A stretch of 64,000 nucleotides of DNA from Corallococcus sp. AS-1-6 (lineage in GTDB: Bacteria > Myxococcota > Myxococcia > Myxococcales > Myxococcaceae), in NCBI RefSeq assembly GCF_020037015.1, contig NZ_JAIQDE010000015.1:140941-204940 (forward strand), written 5' to 3'. Both the position numbers and the translations under genes were made by a program. The notes under the pieces were generated by a model. The model made no database searches. It had not been told where the DNA came from and saw only the letters and a list, made by a program, of their open reading frames with translations. Positions 40,956 to 48,567 of this stretch are shown here, in pieces (positions within the stretch are counted from its first letter, which is position 1; each line of letters opens with the position of its first letter).

Positions 40956-42800
40956 TCAGGGGAAGGACATCATCCGGATGCCATGCTCGCGCACCAGCGT
41001 GGCCCGTGCAGCCTCGGAGACAGCCGTATCGCGCAGATCGATCTCACGAAGGAGGGGAAGCCGGTAGAGCGTGGGCATGCCGGCGTCCGTGACCTTCGTG
41101 CGCAGCAGGTACAGCGTGAGCAGGGAGCGCGGGAGGTGAGCGAGCGCCTCGTCCCCGATGCGGGTGCCGGCGAGGCTCAACCAGGAGAGCTTCTCGAAGC
41201 CCTCGAGCATCCGCGCCCCGTCGTCGCTCATCCAGGTGCCTCCCAGGTCGAGCTTGACGAGGTGGGGCAGCTTCTGGAGCGGCACCAGCCCCGAGCCGCT
41301 GATGGGGGTCCCCGAGACCTGGAGTGACTCCAGCTCCCGCAGCTCGGAGAGCTGGCCAAGCCCCAGGTCCGTGAGGAGCGTGCGGATGGCGCGGAGCGAC
41401 TGGAGCTGGGAGAAGGTTCGAAGGGTGGCCACCCACCCGTCGTCGAAGCCCGTCCGGCTCAGATCCAGGTGCCGCAGGGCCATGCGCGAGCCGAGCTGCT
41501 TCAATGCCTCGGGGCCGATGCGCGTGGCGCTGAGGTCGAGCCGGGAGAGCCGCCCCAGGGGCTCCAGCGAGGCGAGCGATGCGTCCTCCAGCGCGAGGCC
41601 CGAGAGCCCGAGGCTCTCGAGCGACTGGTGGCCGGCCAGCGCGGAAAGGCCGCTCCCGGTGACGGCCGTGCGCGACAGCTCCAGGTCGCGCAGTTCGTGG
41701 AGGCCCTGAAGGTGCCGCAGCGCCGCGTTCCCGATCCGGGTGTCGTCGAGATGGAGAACCTCCAGCCGTGTGAGCCCGGCGAGGTGACGAACCCCCGGGC
41801 CGCGGATGCGTGTCTTGCTGAGCACCAGCACCCGGAGCGCCGGCAAGCGCGCCATGTGGAGGAGCCCCGCATCCGTCACCCCGGTGCTTCCCAGGTGGAG
41901 CGCTTCCAGCATGCGCAGCCCTCCGAGGTGCGCCAGGCCTGCGTCGGAGACGGCTGTCCGCGCCAGGCCCAGCGAGCGCAGGGCCGGCATCCTCCTCAGG
42001 GCGTCGAGGCCTGCATTCGTGACATGGGTGCCGCTCATCACGAGCGTGTGCAAGCGGTCCCCAGGCAGGGACGCCAGGACCGTGTCATCGACCGTGGTGT
42101 CCGAGAGATCCAGCCACTCCAGCTCCGCCTGTGCCGCGAGCAAGCCGAGCCCTCTCGGACTCACCGCCGTGCCGCTGAGCGAGAGCCGGCGCAGCGTCGT
42201 CAGTGAAGCGAGGAGTGAAAGCCCCCGGTCCGACACCGCGGTGGCATCCAGCCGCAGGACGCTCAGGTGTGGCATTCCCTGGAGAGAGGCGAGCCCCGCG
42301 TCGGTGATCCGTGTGCCGTCGAGGTGCAAGGCCTGCAACCGCGCTGCGTTCTTCAAGGCGGCGAGGTGCTCATCGCCAAGCGCGGTATCGGAGAGATGCA
42401 GCGATACGACGGAGGAGCCCTCGACGAGGAGCGCGAGCAGGGCCGGGGCGGGGAGGCCCTTCTCCCCGAAGCAGAGACCGGGGACACGGTATTCGCGCAG
42501 CACGGCGGCCAGCGCCTGGGCCTGGTCCGCGGTCCTCACGGGCTCCAGCGGTTCGGCGCACCAGTCTCCGTCAGGAATCGCCTGGGGCGCGGCCTCCCCC
42601 GAAGGCAGCAGCCCCCACGGGGACGACGTCCCGTCAGGCAGGAGCCGGTACACCTGGAAGGAGGGACGTGGCGGGGCCACGACCGCGGGCGCCGGAGGCG
42701 CGGTGGGATGGGGTGGGGGGAGGGGGACGGGCGCGGAGGCGCAGCCCACCGCGAGCAGCAATCCCGCCAGTCTCAGCCAACTCCAATCGCCATCCATCAT
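40956..42800 (-). CDS. Leucine-rich-repeat lipoprotein coupled to the lanthipeptide dehydratase
   Basis: The 614-residue protein begins with a lipoprotein signal (lipobox LAVGC, Cys20), then a Pro/Ala linker and an unrecognised 80-residue domain. From about residue 130 to the end it contains roughly 18 to 19 leucine-rich repeats of 23-24 residues, with consensus LxxLxLxxTxVxDxGLxxLxxL (for example LQALHLDGTRITDAGL). It should be anchored to a membrane and present a curved binding surface. Its ATG overlaps the lanB stop (ATGA), so the two are translationally coupled. That strongly suggests a function tied to the peptide, such as self-protection or binding, but no precedent is known to me. Confidence 0.85.
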   Translation of the reverse strand: MMDGDWSWLRLAGLLLAVGCASAPVPLPPPHPTAPPAPAVVAPPRPSFQVYRLLPDGTSSPWGLLPSGEAAPQAIPDGDWCAEPLEPVRTADQAQALAAVLREYRVPGLCFGEKGLPAPALLALLVEGSSVVSLHLSDTALGDEHLAALKNAARLQALHLDGTRITDAGLASLQGMPHLSVLRLDATAVSDRGLSLLASLTTLRRLSLSGTAVSPRGLGLLAAQAELEWLDLSDTTVDDTVLASLPGDRLHTLVMSGTHVTNAGLDALRRMPALRSLGLARTAVSDAGLAHLGGLRMLEALHLGSTGVTDAGLLHMARLPALRVLVLSKTRIRGPGVRHLAGLTRLEVLHLDDTRIGNAALRHLQGLHELRDLELSRTAVTGSGLSALAGHQSLESLGLSGLALEDASLASLEPLGRLSRLDLSATRIGPEALKQLGSRMALRHLDLSRTGFDDGWVATLRTFSQLQSLRAIRTLLTDLGLGQLSELRELESLQVSGTPISGSGLVPLQKLPHLVKLDLGGTWMSDDGARMLEGFEKLSWLSLAGTRIGDEALAHLPRSLLTLYLLRTKVTDAGMPTLYRLPLLREIDLRDTAVSEAARATLVREHGIRMMSFP

Positions 42801-45800
42801 CCCAATCGCTCCTTGTCCGTCCTCGCTGCTGGCTCCAGGCGCACCCCGCGCGCCCGGAACGACGCATAGAGCCTCTCCAGGAGATCGAAGAGGACGAACT
42901 CGTGCGCGCGTGGCGCGTCCCTCAGCATCCGGTTGACGTGCAGGTGCAGGTAGCTCGCGGCCAACGCGTCGAGTCCCTGCGACAGTCCTCCGCTCCGCTC
43001 GAGTTCCCGGAGCCGCGAGACAACAGGCACCAGGCGCTCCGACCGGCGCAGCAAGGCGGCGAGACCCGAGGACACAGCGCTTCCGGCGGAGCCGTGGCCC
43101 GTCAGGAGTGCCTCCAGGATGGGGCGCCGCTCACGGGCGAGACGGCTGAGCTGCGCCTCGAGTCTCTTGCCTGCCCCGTGCTCCTGGGCGTAGGCGGTGC
43201 GCAGCCGGCTGGCGATGCGGTGCTTTGCCTCCAGGTCGAACCCGAAGTCGGAGAGCAGCAGATCCATCCCCGAGAGGGCGCACTGCCACCGCGCATCACC
43301 GTCCAGCCCCTCCAGTGCCTCCAGCGTCGCGAGGACCGCTTCGCTGTCCACGTGGAAGAACGCCTCGGCCAGGCGCACTCCCTCGCTGCCTCCGTACCGC
43401 TCCACCTCACGGACATAGGTGTCCAGTTGAAACCGCTTGAGACGGCCCTCCTGGAGGAGGGGGGCCAGGGCGTCGTGCAGGCGCGGCAGGGCCTCACGCA
43501 GCAGTGCGTCCGGTGGGCCGTGCAGCCTCAGCCGGAGGTGGTGCTCGGGGTCCGAGTAGCGCAGGAAGTGCCATTGGTCGGCGCTGCCTGACGCCATGAG
43601 CGCTCTCACGATGGGGGCGACGTCCTCGAGCAGCAGCCGATCGGTGAGGCCGGAGCCGGCGTGGAGCCGGGCATACAGCCACTCGGAGCCCGGTGGGAAG
43701 CTCCGTCTCCCAGCGGGAGGGGGCGCGGGTGGGCGAAGGGAAACGGCCTCCCGCTCGGCTTCGCGGCCCACGAAGGGGATGATCAGCTCGTGGGTGTACG
43801 CGCCTTCAGGGCCCCGGGCGCACAGCTCCCCTGGCGCCGGCCACATCTCCGTCAGGCTCACCACCCGCCGCCGCGCCGCGAGCGCCACGAAGGACTCCAC
43901 GCAGAGCACATTCTCCAGGTCCACCGGCAGCTCGTTGTCGCCATCCGCGAGCAGGACGAACCTGGGCAGGCCCAACTGCTTTCGCAGCTCCATCATCCGG
44001 CGGATCTGCGCGTGCGCGGGGCCTTGCACCAGCTCCTCCAGCACCTCCGCGCGGAGCAGCCAGCGCGCCCTGGCGAGGACGATACGCCCGGCGACGACCC
44101 TCGGCAGGAAGGGCGCGCCTTCCAACGCGCCCCACCTCCAGGCCAAGCCGCCCGCGTGCCCTTCGCTCTGGAGCGCCCCGAGAAACCGGTAGATCGCCAG
44201 GTGATGGGGGTACCTGTGCGCGTGGGCCGTCGTCAGGCGGGGGATGATCTCACGGCCCAGCTTGCGGGAACGCAGGACGAGCCGCCCGTCGCGAACGGAG
44301 ACCAGGAGATCTTCCAACGGAAGCTGGGCTTCAGGCGGCACCGCGGAGCGCCCGAGGTAGGGAATCTCGTAGGCCCGGAGCGCGGGACGCGTGAGGACGT
44401 TGCCCACCCGGCCCGCGGGGACGTGGACGACCTCGGCGAAGAGGGCGTCGGGCCGCAGCGCCTCCTCGAGGCGCAGGTGGCGGCGGACGGCGGAGCCGAG
44501 CGCCTCGTTCCCATGGCAGAAGCGCCCGAGCAGCCTCACTCCCGAAGGCCCGTCCACCATCCGCACCAGCAGCGAGAAGTCTCCTTGCCGGAGGTCCTCC
44601 TCCGAAGCGGCCCCCAGCGTCGCCATCACGAAGAAGGCATCCGGCAGCGGCAGCCTCTCCGGGACCGAGAGCGCCTCGACGTCCTTGTCCGTCAGCTCGA
44701 GCACCCGGCCGCCGGACCGGACCACCTGCTGGACCCGGTCCAGGAGCAGATCCCCGGCGCGTGACCACTCCGGCGTGTCCCCGGGCGCGCCAGGGAAGGC
44801 CAGCCCCTTGAGCAGGGGAGAGCAACTGGCCTCCGGCCCGCCCGCGGCCTCGAAGCCAACCCCGACGTCCTCGTCGAGCGCCTCGGCCAGCGGCACCTCC
44901 TGCTGCTCGTAGCGTCGCAGGAAGTCCTCCTTGAACTTCTGGAGGGGATCTCGCCGCGGGGGGCTGATGCGATGGAGGAGCGCCACGGCCGAGCGCAGCG
45001 CGTCCATCACCTCCCGCCCGAGCGTTGCTTCGACCACGGGCTTGAAGAGGTCGACCTGGACGAGCCTGGAGAGCTCCGGCGGTGGCAGCAGCTCCTCCAC
45101 GCACGAGGCAACGGCTCGGTAGCGCGCCTCCGGTTGTCCAAGCCCCGCGGCATCGAGTTCGGCAAGCAGCCCATGAACCCGCTCCAACTGCCCGGCCTGC
45201 TGGGCCGTGGACGGATTCCTCTCGAGCTGCGTGATGGCTTCCCGGAGAGGATCCGGCTGCGTCACGGCCGGGACGAGCTCCGAGACCAGCACCTGGAGCG
45301 TGAAGAGCTCGTCGAGGTACTCGCCTGCCTCCGTGACGCTGACATCCCCCTCCCGCTCTGCCAGGGCCTGGGCCAACTCCTCGCGATGGGCTCCTTCCCG
45401 GGCGCGCTCCAGGACGAACTCGAGATAGGGAGTCGCCTCCACCGACGCGAGCGCGTAGGCCCGCTCCGTGCCTTGTTGTGAGGACTCGACGTACCGGAAC
45501 CGTCCCGCCGTCCGGTAGAGGCTGGAGTTGGGGAAATAGCGTGGAGGGTGCCTGACCGCGCCTTGCCGTTGCAGGGCGTTGAGGAGCGAGCCCAGGTAGT
45601 CCATGTCCAGGCGAGTCTGTCTTTGGTAGGCCTGCCGGCCCTGGAGGGCCAGCCGGGTCTTCTGGCCAGGCTGGCCGACGGAGCACCCGGCGAAGAGCCC
45701 GAAGGGGGTTGGGCGCCCCGTCATTCGCGCGAGGTAACGCACGAGGGCGCGCTCCACCTTGAGCCCGCTGGGGCCGTCCGGGGTCCGCAGCCAGGTCTCC

Positions 45801-46060
45801 AGGCTGGAAACGAGGTGGGACGAGGAGACGAGGATCGCCTCGTGGACCTCGGGCAGCCCGAGCAGCTCACGAAGCCGGGAGCGCAGGCTGCTCCTGGCCG
45901 CCTCGACGCGCTCCGCCCATGGCAACGCGGCGTCCAGCCGGCTCAGCTCGACACCAGACGCCCACTCAGAGAACACGTGGAGGGGCAGCAGCGGAGTCCG
46001 GAGCACGAAGAAGTCCGTGCTCGCACGACGCGGAGGCTCGCCCCCGAAGCGGGTCATCAT
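42797..46060 (-). CDS. lanB: Class I lanthipeptide dehydratase, full-length LanB
   Basis: The 1087-residue protein is full length. The N-terminal glutamylation domain runs from FFVLRTPLLPLHVF through RALVRYLARMTGRPTPFGLFAG, a highly conserved LanB segment, to about residue 720. The C-terminal elimination (SpaB-C / thiopeptide-type) domain begins near residue 780 with EWLYARLHAGSGLTDRLL. It includes WHFLRYSDPEHHLRLRL, FQLDTYVREVERYGG and a final LHLHVNRML. LanB uses glutamyl-tRNA to glutamylate Ser and Thr of the precursor core and then eliminates glutamate to leave dehydro residues. It lies 75 bases downstream of the precursor gene, separated by a hairpin at 46070-46110. Confidence 0.95.
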   Translation of the reverse strand: MMTRFGGEPPRRASTDFFVLRTPLLPLHVFSEWASGVELSRLDAALPWAERVEAARSSLRSRLRELLGLPEVHEAILVSSSHLVSSLETWLRTPDGPSGLKVERALVRYLARMTGRPTPFGLFAGCSVGQPGQKTRLALQGRQAYQRQTRLDMDYLGSLLNALQRQGAVRHPPRYFPNSSLYRTAGRFRYVESSQQGTERAYALASVEATPYLEFVLERAREGAHREELAQALAEREGDVSVTEAGEYLDELFTLQVLVSELVPAVTQPDPLREAITQLERNPSTAQQAGQLERVHGLLAELDAAGLGQPEARYRAVASCVEELLPPPELSRLVQVDLFKPVVEATLGREVMDALRSAVALLHRISPPRRDPLQKFKEDFLRRYEQQEVPLAEALDEDVGVGFEAAGGPEASCSPLLKGLAFPGAPGDTPEWSRAGDLLLDRVQQVVRSGGRVLELTDKDVEALSVPERLPLPDAFFVMATLGAASEEDLRQGDFSLLVRMVDGPSGVRLLGRFCHGNEALGSAVRRHLRLEEALRPDALFAEVVHVPAGRVGNVLTRPALRAYEIPYLGRSAVPPEAQLPLEDLLVSVRDGRLVLRSRKLGREIIPRLTTAHAHRYPHHLAIYRFLGALQSEGHAGGLAWRWGALEGAPFLPRVVAGRIVLARARWLLRAEVLEELVQGPAHAQIRRMMELRKQLGLPRFVLLADGDNELPVDLENVLCVESFVALAARRRVVSLTEMWPAPGELCARGPEGAYTHELIIPFVGREAEREAVSLRPPAPPPAGRRSFPPGSEWLYARLHAGSGLTDRLLLEDVAPIVRALMASGSADQWHFLRYSDPEHHLRLRLHGPPDALLREALPRLHDALAPLLQEGRLKRFQLDTYVREVERYGGSEGVRLAEAFFHVDSEAVLATLEALEGLDGDARWQCALSGMDLLLSDFGFDLEAKHRIASRLRTAYAQEHGAGKRLEAQLSRLARERRPILEALLTGHGSAGSAVSSGLAALLRRSERLVPVVSRLRELERSGGLSQGLDALAASYLHLHVNRMLRDAPRAHEFVLFDLLERLYASFRARGVRLEPAARTDKERLG

Positions 46061-46069
46061 CCGTAACGA

Positions 46070-46110
46070 GGCTGGCGCACGATGTGCGGTACGCTCGTCA
46101 TGCGCCAGCC
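46070..46110 (-). promoter_or_regulatory. Intergenic hairpin between lanA and lanB
   Basis: Positions 46070-46082 and 46098-46110 pair over 13 bp with one G-T mismatch position, around a 15-base loop. No T-run follows on the lanB side. Placed after the abundant-peptide gene and before the enzyme gene, it is suited to act as an attenuator or mRNA stabiliser, as seen between precursor and enzyme genes of other lanthipeptide operons. Confidence 0.6.
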
Positions 46111-46135
46111 CCCAGTCACAGGCTTTCGCGAGGGC

Positions 46136-46312
46136 CTAGAGCAGACAGGTGTCCGTCGGATCGAAGCAGCAATGTCCGCTGGTCGGATTCGAGGTGTCGG
46201 TCTCCGGCGGCATCATGTTCGCCTCCGTCGACAGTTGCTTCTGCGCGAGCATGCGGATGGACTCCTTGCTCACGATCAGCTTCTTCTGGCTCGGCTGGGA
46301 TCGCGACTCCAT
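46136..46312 (-). CDS. lanA: Class I lanthipeptide precursor peptide
   Basis: The ATG at 46312 is chosen because AGGAG lies nine bases upstream. The 58-residue peptide has a charged leader with KKLIVSKESIRMLAQKQL, matching the K-K-L-x-(L/V)-x-K-E-(T/S)-I pattern typical of class I lanthipeptide leaders recognised by LanB. The C-terminal core, from about residue 35, holds seven Ser/Thr and three Cys (SGHCCFDPTDTCLL). That could give up to three (methyl)lanthionine rings, with CC adjacent and one Cys near the end. No double-glycine cleavage motif is present. It is directly upstream of lanB on the same strand and divergent from lanC. The core sequence is not one I recognise. Confidence 0.85.
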   Translation of the reverse strand: MESRSQPSQKKLIVSKESIRMLAQKQLSTEANMMPPETDTSNPTSGHCCFDPTDTCLL

Positions 46313-46386
46313 ATGACAACGCTCCTGGGGGTAGGGGATGTCCTGGGTCGCTCGGCTTGTCCGCACTGACGCCAGGGACACCATGG

Positions 46387-46412
46387 CAGACGTCTGGACA
46401 ACAGTTCTGTCC
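46387..46412. promoter_or_regulatory. Overlapping inverted repeats between lanA and lanC
   Basis: CAGACGTCTG (46387-46396) is a perfect palindrome. It overlaps GGACA (46396-46400) that pairs with TGTCC (46408-46412) across seven bases. The site lies in the 131-base divergent region that must drive both lanA-lanB and lanC, so it is a candidate operator. Confidence 0.4.
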
Positions 46413-46443
46413 TACCAATGTCTGGAATCCATGGCAAGAACAA

Positions 46444-47784
46444 GTGGGAAATCAGTCATTGGATGCCAGCGGGGTCTTGCTAGTCTTCCATGCGGTGCTT
46501 CGACAAGAATGGCAGCCCATCCTGGGTGGCGCGCAGGCCGCGCGCGCGTGGCAGGTGATCGAGTTCATCGCGCGGGATCTCCGGGCGCGCTCGGACACCT
46601 ATGCGAGTGATTTCTCCCTGTCCCGGGGGATGTCGGGCATCGCCGTGCTGTTTGCCTATCTCTCCCGTGCGGGAGTGGGCAGGGACGCGGGGGACTTCTC
46701 GCTTCAAAGCCTTGAGCGCGCCATGGATGGCGCGGCCAGTACGCCCATGTCCCTGGGCTTCTATTCGGGCCTCACCGGGGTGGCCTGGGCCGCGGAGCAC
46801 GTGCATCGGTGCCTCTTCGGGCAGGTGCCGGAGGAACTCACGGCGCAGGTGATGGAGCTTGTGTGCGCCCAGCTCGCTGCCTCTGGGTGGGAGGGGGGCC
46901 ATGATCTCGTCAGCGGGCTGGTGGGGCTGGGGGTCTACGGGCTGGAGTACCCGGAGCGCTCTGCCGCGAGAGAGTGCCTGGGGCAGATCGTGCGGCTGCT
47001 GGAACAACTGAGCGAGCGCGATGGCCTGGGCGCGCGGTGGTGGACGGTGCCCGGAAAGCAGGCTCCCCACCTGCGTACGCGCTACAACGTGCCCCACCTC
47101 AACCTGGGAATGGCTCATGGATCACCCGGGGTGATCGCCCTGCTGGCGCGGGCATGCAGCGCCTGGGAGCTGCCGCCCGCGCGGGAGCTCGTCCGGGACG
47201 CGGTCCGGGACCTGCTGCGGGAGCGGCTGCCCGAGGCAGGCGCCTCACGATTTCCCGCGTGGGTCGCCCGGAGCCTTCCCCCGAAGGAGGCACGGGCCGC
47301 ATGGTGTTATGGCGATCCGGGCGTCGCCGCCGCGTTGCTGTTGGCCGCGCGCGAGCTGGGGGTGCCTGAATGGGAGCAGGAAGCCCTGCTCACGGCCCGT
47401 CTGGCCGCGCGGCGTCCAGTGGAGGAGTGCCGGGTCAGGGACGCGCTCGTGTGTCATGGCATGACGGGGCTCGGGCACGTGTTCAACCGCCTCTACCAGG
47501 CGACGGGCGAGCCGCTGCTCCTCGAGGCCGCCCGGGGCTGGTTCTCCCGCACCCTGGATGTGTTCCAGCCGGGGTGTGGAATTGGGGGCTACCAGAGCCT
47601 GGAGCTCGAAGGTGCGGCGAGCGAGGCCTGGCAGGATGCTCCGGGAGTGCTGGCGGGCAGCGCGGGGGTGGCGCTCACGCTCCTCGCGGCGACCACCCAG
47701 CTCGAGCCCCATTGGGATCGTATGCTCTTGATGGACCTGCCCCCCGGGCCTTCCGCTCTTGGAGCGCCCTCCCGCGAACCTTGA
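46444..47784 (+). CDS. lanC: Lanthipeptide cyclase LanC
   Basis: The protein has the LanC alpha/alpha-barrel signature: SLSRGMSGIAVLFAYL, LGFYSGLTGVAWAAEH, NLGMAHGSPGVIALL, AWCYGDPGVAAALL and VCHGMTGLGHVFNRLY. The zinc ligands are visible as the Cys of WCYGDPG (288), and the Cys-His of CHG (337, 338). LanC adds cysteine thiols across dehydrated residues to form thioether rings. The open frame extends upstream over lanA and beyond, so the start is uncertain. I use GTG at 46444 for 446 residues; TTG at 46459 is also possible. It is divergent from lanA and 12 bases upstream of an AgmX-like gene. Confidence 0.9.
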   Translation: MGNQSLDASGVLLVFHAVLRQEWQPILGGAQAARAWQVIEFIARDLRARSDTYASDFSLSRGMSGIAVLFAYLSRAGVGRDAGDFSLQSLERAMDGAASTPMSLGFYSGLTGVAWAAEHVHRCLFGQVPEELTAQVMELVCAQLAASGWEGGHDLVSGLVGLGVYGLEYPERSAARECLGQIVRLLEQLSERDGLGARWWTVPGKQAPHLRTRYNVPHLNLGMAHGSPGVIALLARACSAWELPPARELVRDAVRDLLRERLPEAGASRFPAWVARSLPPKEARAAWCYGDPGVAAALLLAARELGVPEWEQEALLTARLAARRPVEECRVRDALVCHGMTGLGHVFNRLYQATGEPLLLEAARGWFSRTLDVFQPGCGIGGYQSLELEGAASEAWQDAPGVLAGSAGVALTLLAATTQLEPHWDRMLLMDLPPGPSALGAPSREP

Positions 47785-47796
47785 GAGAGACGCCGC

Positions 47797-48561
47797 ATGC
47801 CCTCTTTTCCAAACGAACAACGCGGAGCAGGGGAGCGCCCACGCGGGTCCGCGCCCTGGCGGCTCATCCTGGGGGTGTGTCTGCCCTTCGCCGTCCTGTC
47901 GGTGGCCGGCTATGTCCTGACCGGCGCATCCGGCGCTTCGCGGGCAACCGAGGCCGAGCCCTCCGCGTCCACCGGGGCGGTGAACGTGGCGGCAGCCTCC
48001 CTCCCGTCGAGTGCTCGCGCGCCGCAGGCGGCTCCGCCTCCCGAGAGGCCGCCGCCCCCATCCTCCGCCCAGGAAGACAGCTCCTCCGCATCGTCCCTGG
48101 CCCCCACGATGCCCGCGGTCCGCTCCTCCCCGTCGGAGCGTGCCGGGCCTCATGAGCAGGCGCGGCCCCTTGTCCGTGCGGCGCTCCCTCCGTCATCGCC
48201 GCCGCCGCCGCCTCCCCCGGCGGAGAGCCGGCCGTCTTCGGTCCACACGGGCTCGCTGCCTCGCGAGTCCGTGAGGGATGTCATCCAGTCCCTGCGGCCT
48301 GGCGTGAAGGAGTGTTTCGAGAAAGCGGCCGCGCGCTATCCCGGGCCTCAGAAGGTGACCGTCGCCTTCACCCTCCAGGGGCAGGGGTTGTCCGGCTACA
48401 TCGAGGACGAGGAGATCGTCGACTCCACCATTCCGGATCCGTGGTTCCAGGCCTGCTTCGTGGAGGTGCTGCATTCCGCCACCTTCTCGGCGCCGAAGGG
48501 GGGGACGGTCCGCATCACCTATCCCTTTGTCTATCAGCCGAACCGGGATGCGGGGACCTGA
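47797..48561 (+). CDS. Membrane-anchored AgmX/PglI-type (TonB-like) protein
   Basis: The 254-residue protein has one N-terminal membrane helix (LILGVCLPFAVLSVAGYVL). A long Pro/Ser/Ala-rich periplasmic linker spans about residues 45-150. The C-terminal domain is of the AgmX/PglI type: IQSLRPGVKECFEKAAARYP, then VTVAFTLQGQGLSGYIEDEE and a closing FSAPKGGTVRITYPFVYQ. Such domains occur in myxobacterial motility and energy-transfer proteins and resemble TonB ends. It follows lanC by 12 bases on the same strand, so it is probably co-transcribed. A link to export or uptake of the peptide is possible but not shown. Confidence 0.75.
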   Translation: MPSFPNEQRGAGERPRGSAPWRLILGVCLPFAVLSVAGYVLTGASGASRATEAEPSASTGAVNVAAASLPSSARAPQAAPPPERPPPPSSAQEDSSSASSLAPTMPAVRSSPSERAGPHEQARPLVRAALPPSSPPPPPPPAESRPSSVHTGSLPRESVRDVIQSLRPGVKECFEKAAARYPGPQKVTVAFTLQGQGLSGYIEDEEIVDSTIPDPWFQACFVEVLHSATFSAPKGGTVRITYPFVYQPNRDAGT

Positions 48562-48567
48562 GCCAGC

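Noticed and set aside
45919..46443. Upstream extension of lanC over lanA and the start of lanB
   Set aside because: The added residues show no LanC similarity and would overlap two divergent genes. The family begins near the chosen start.
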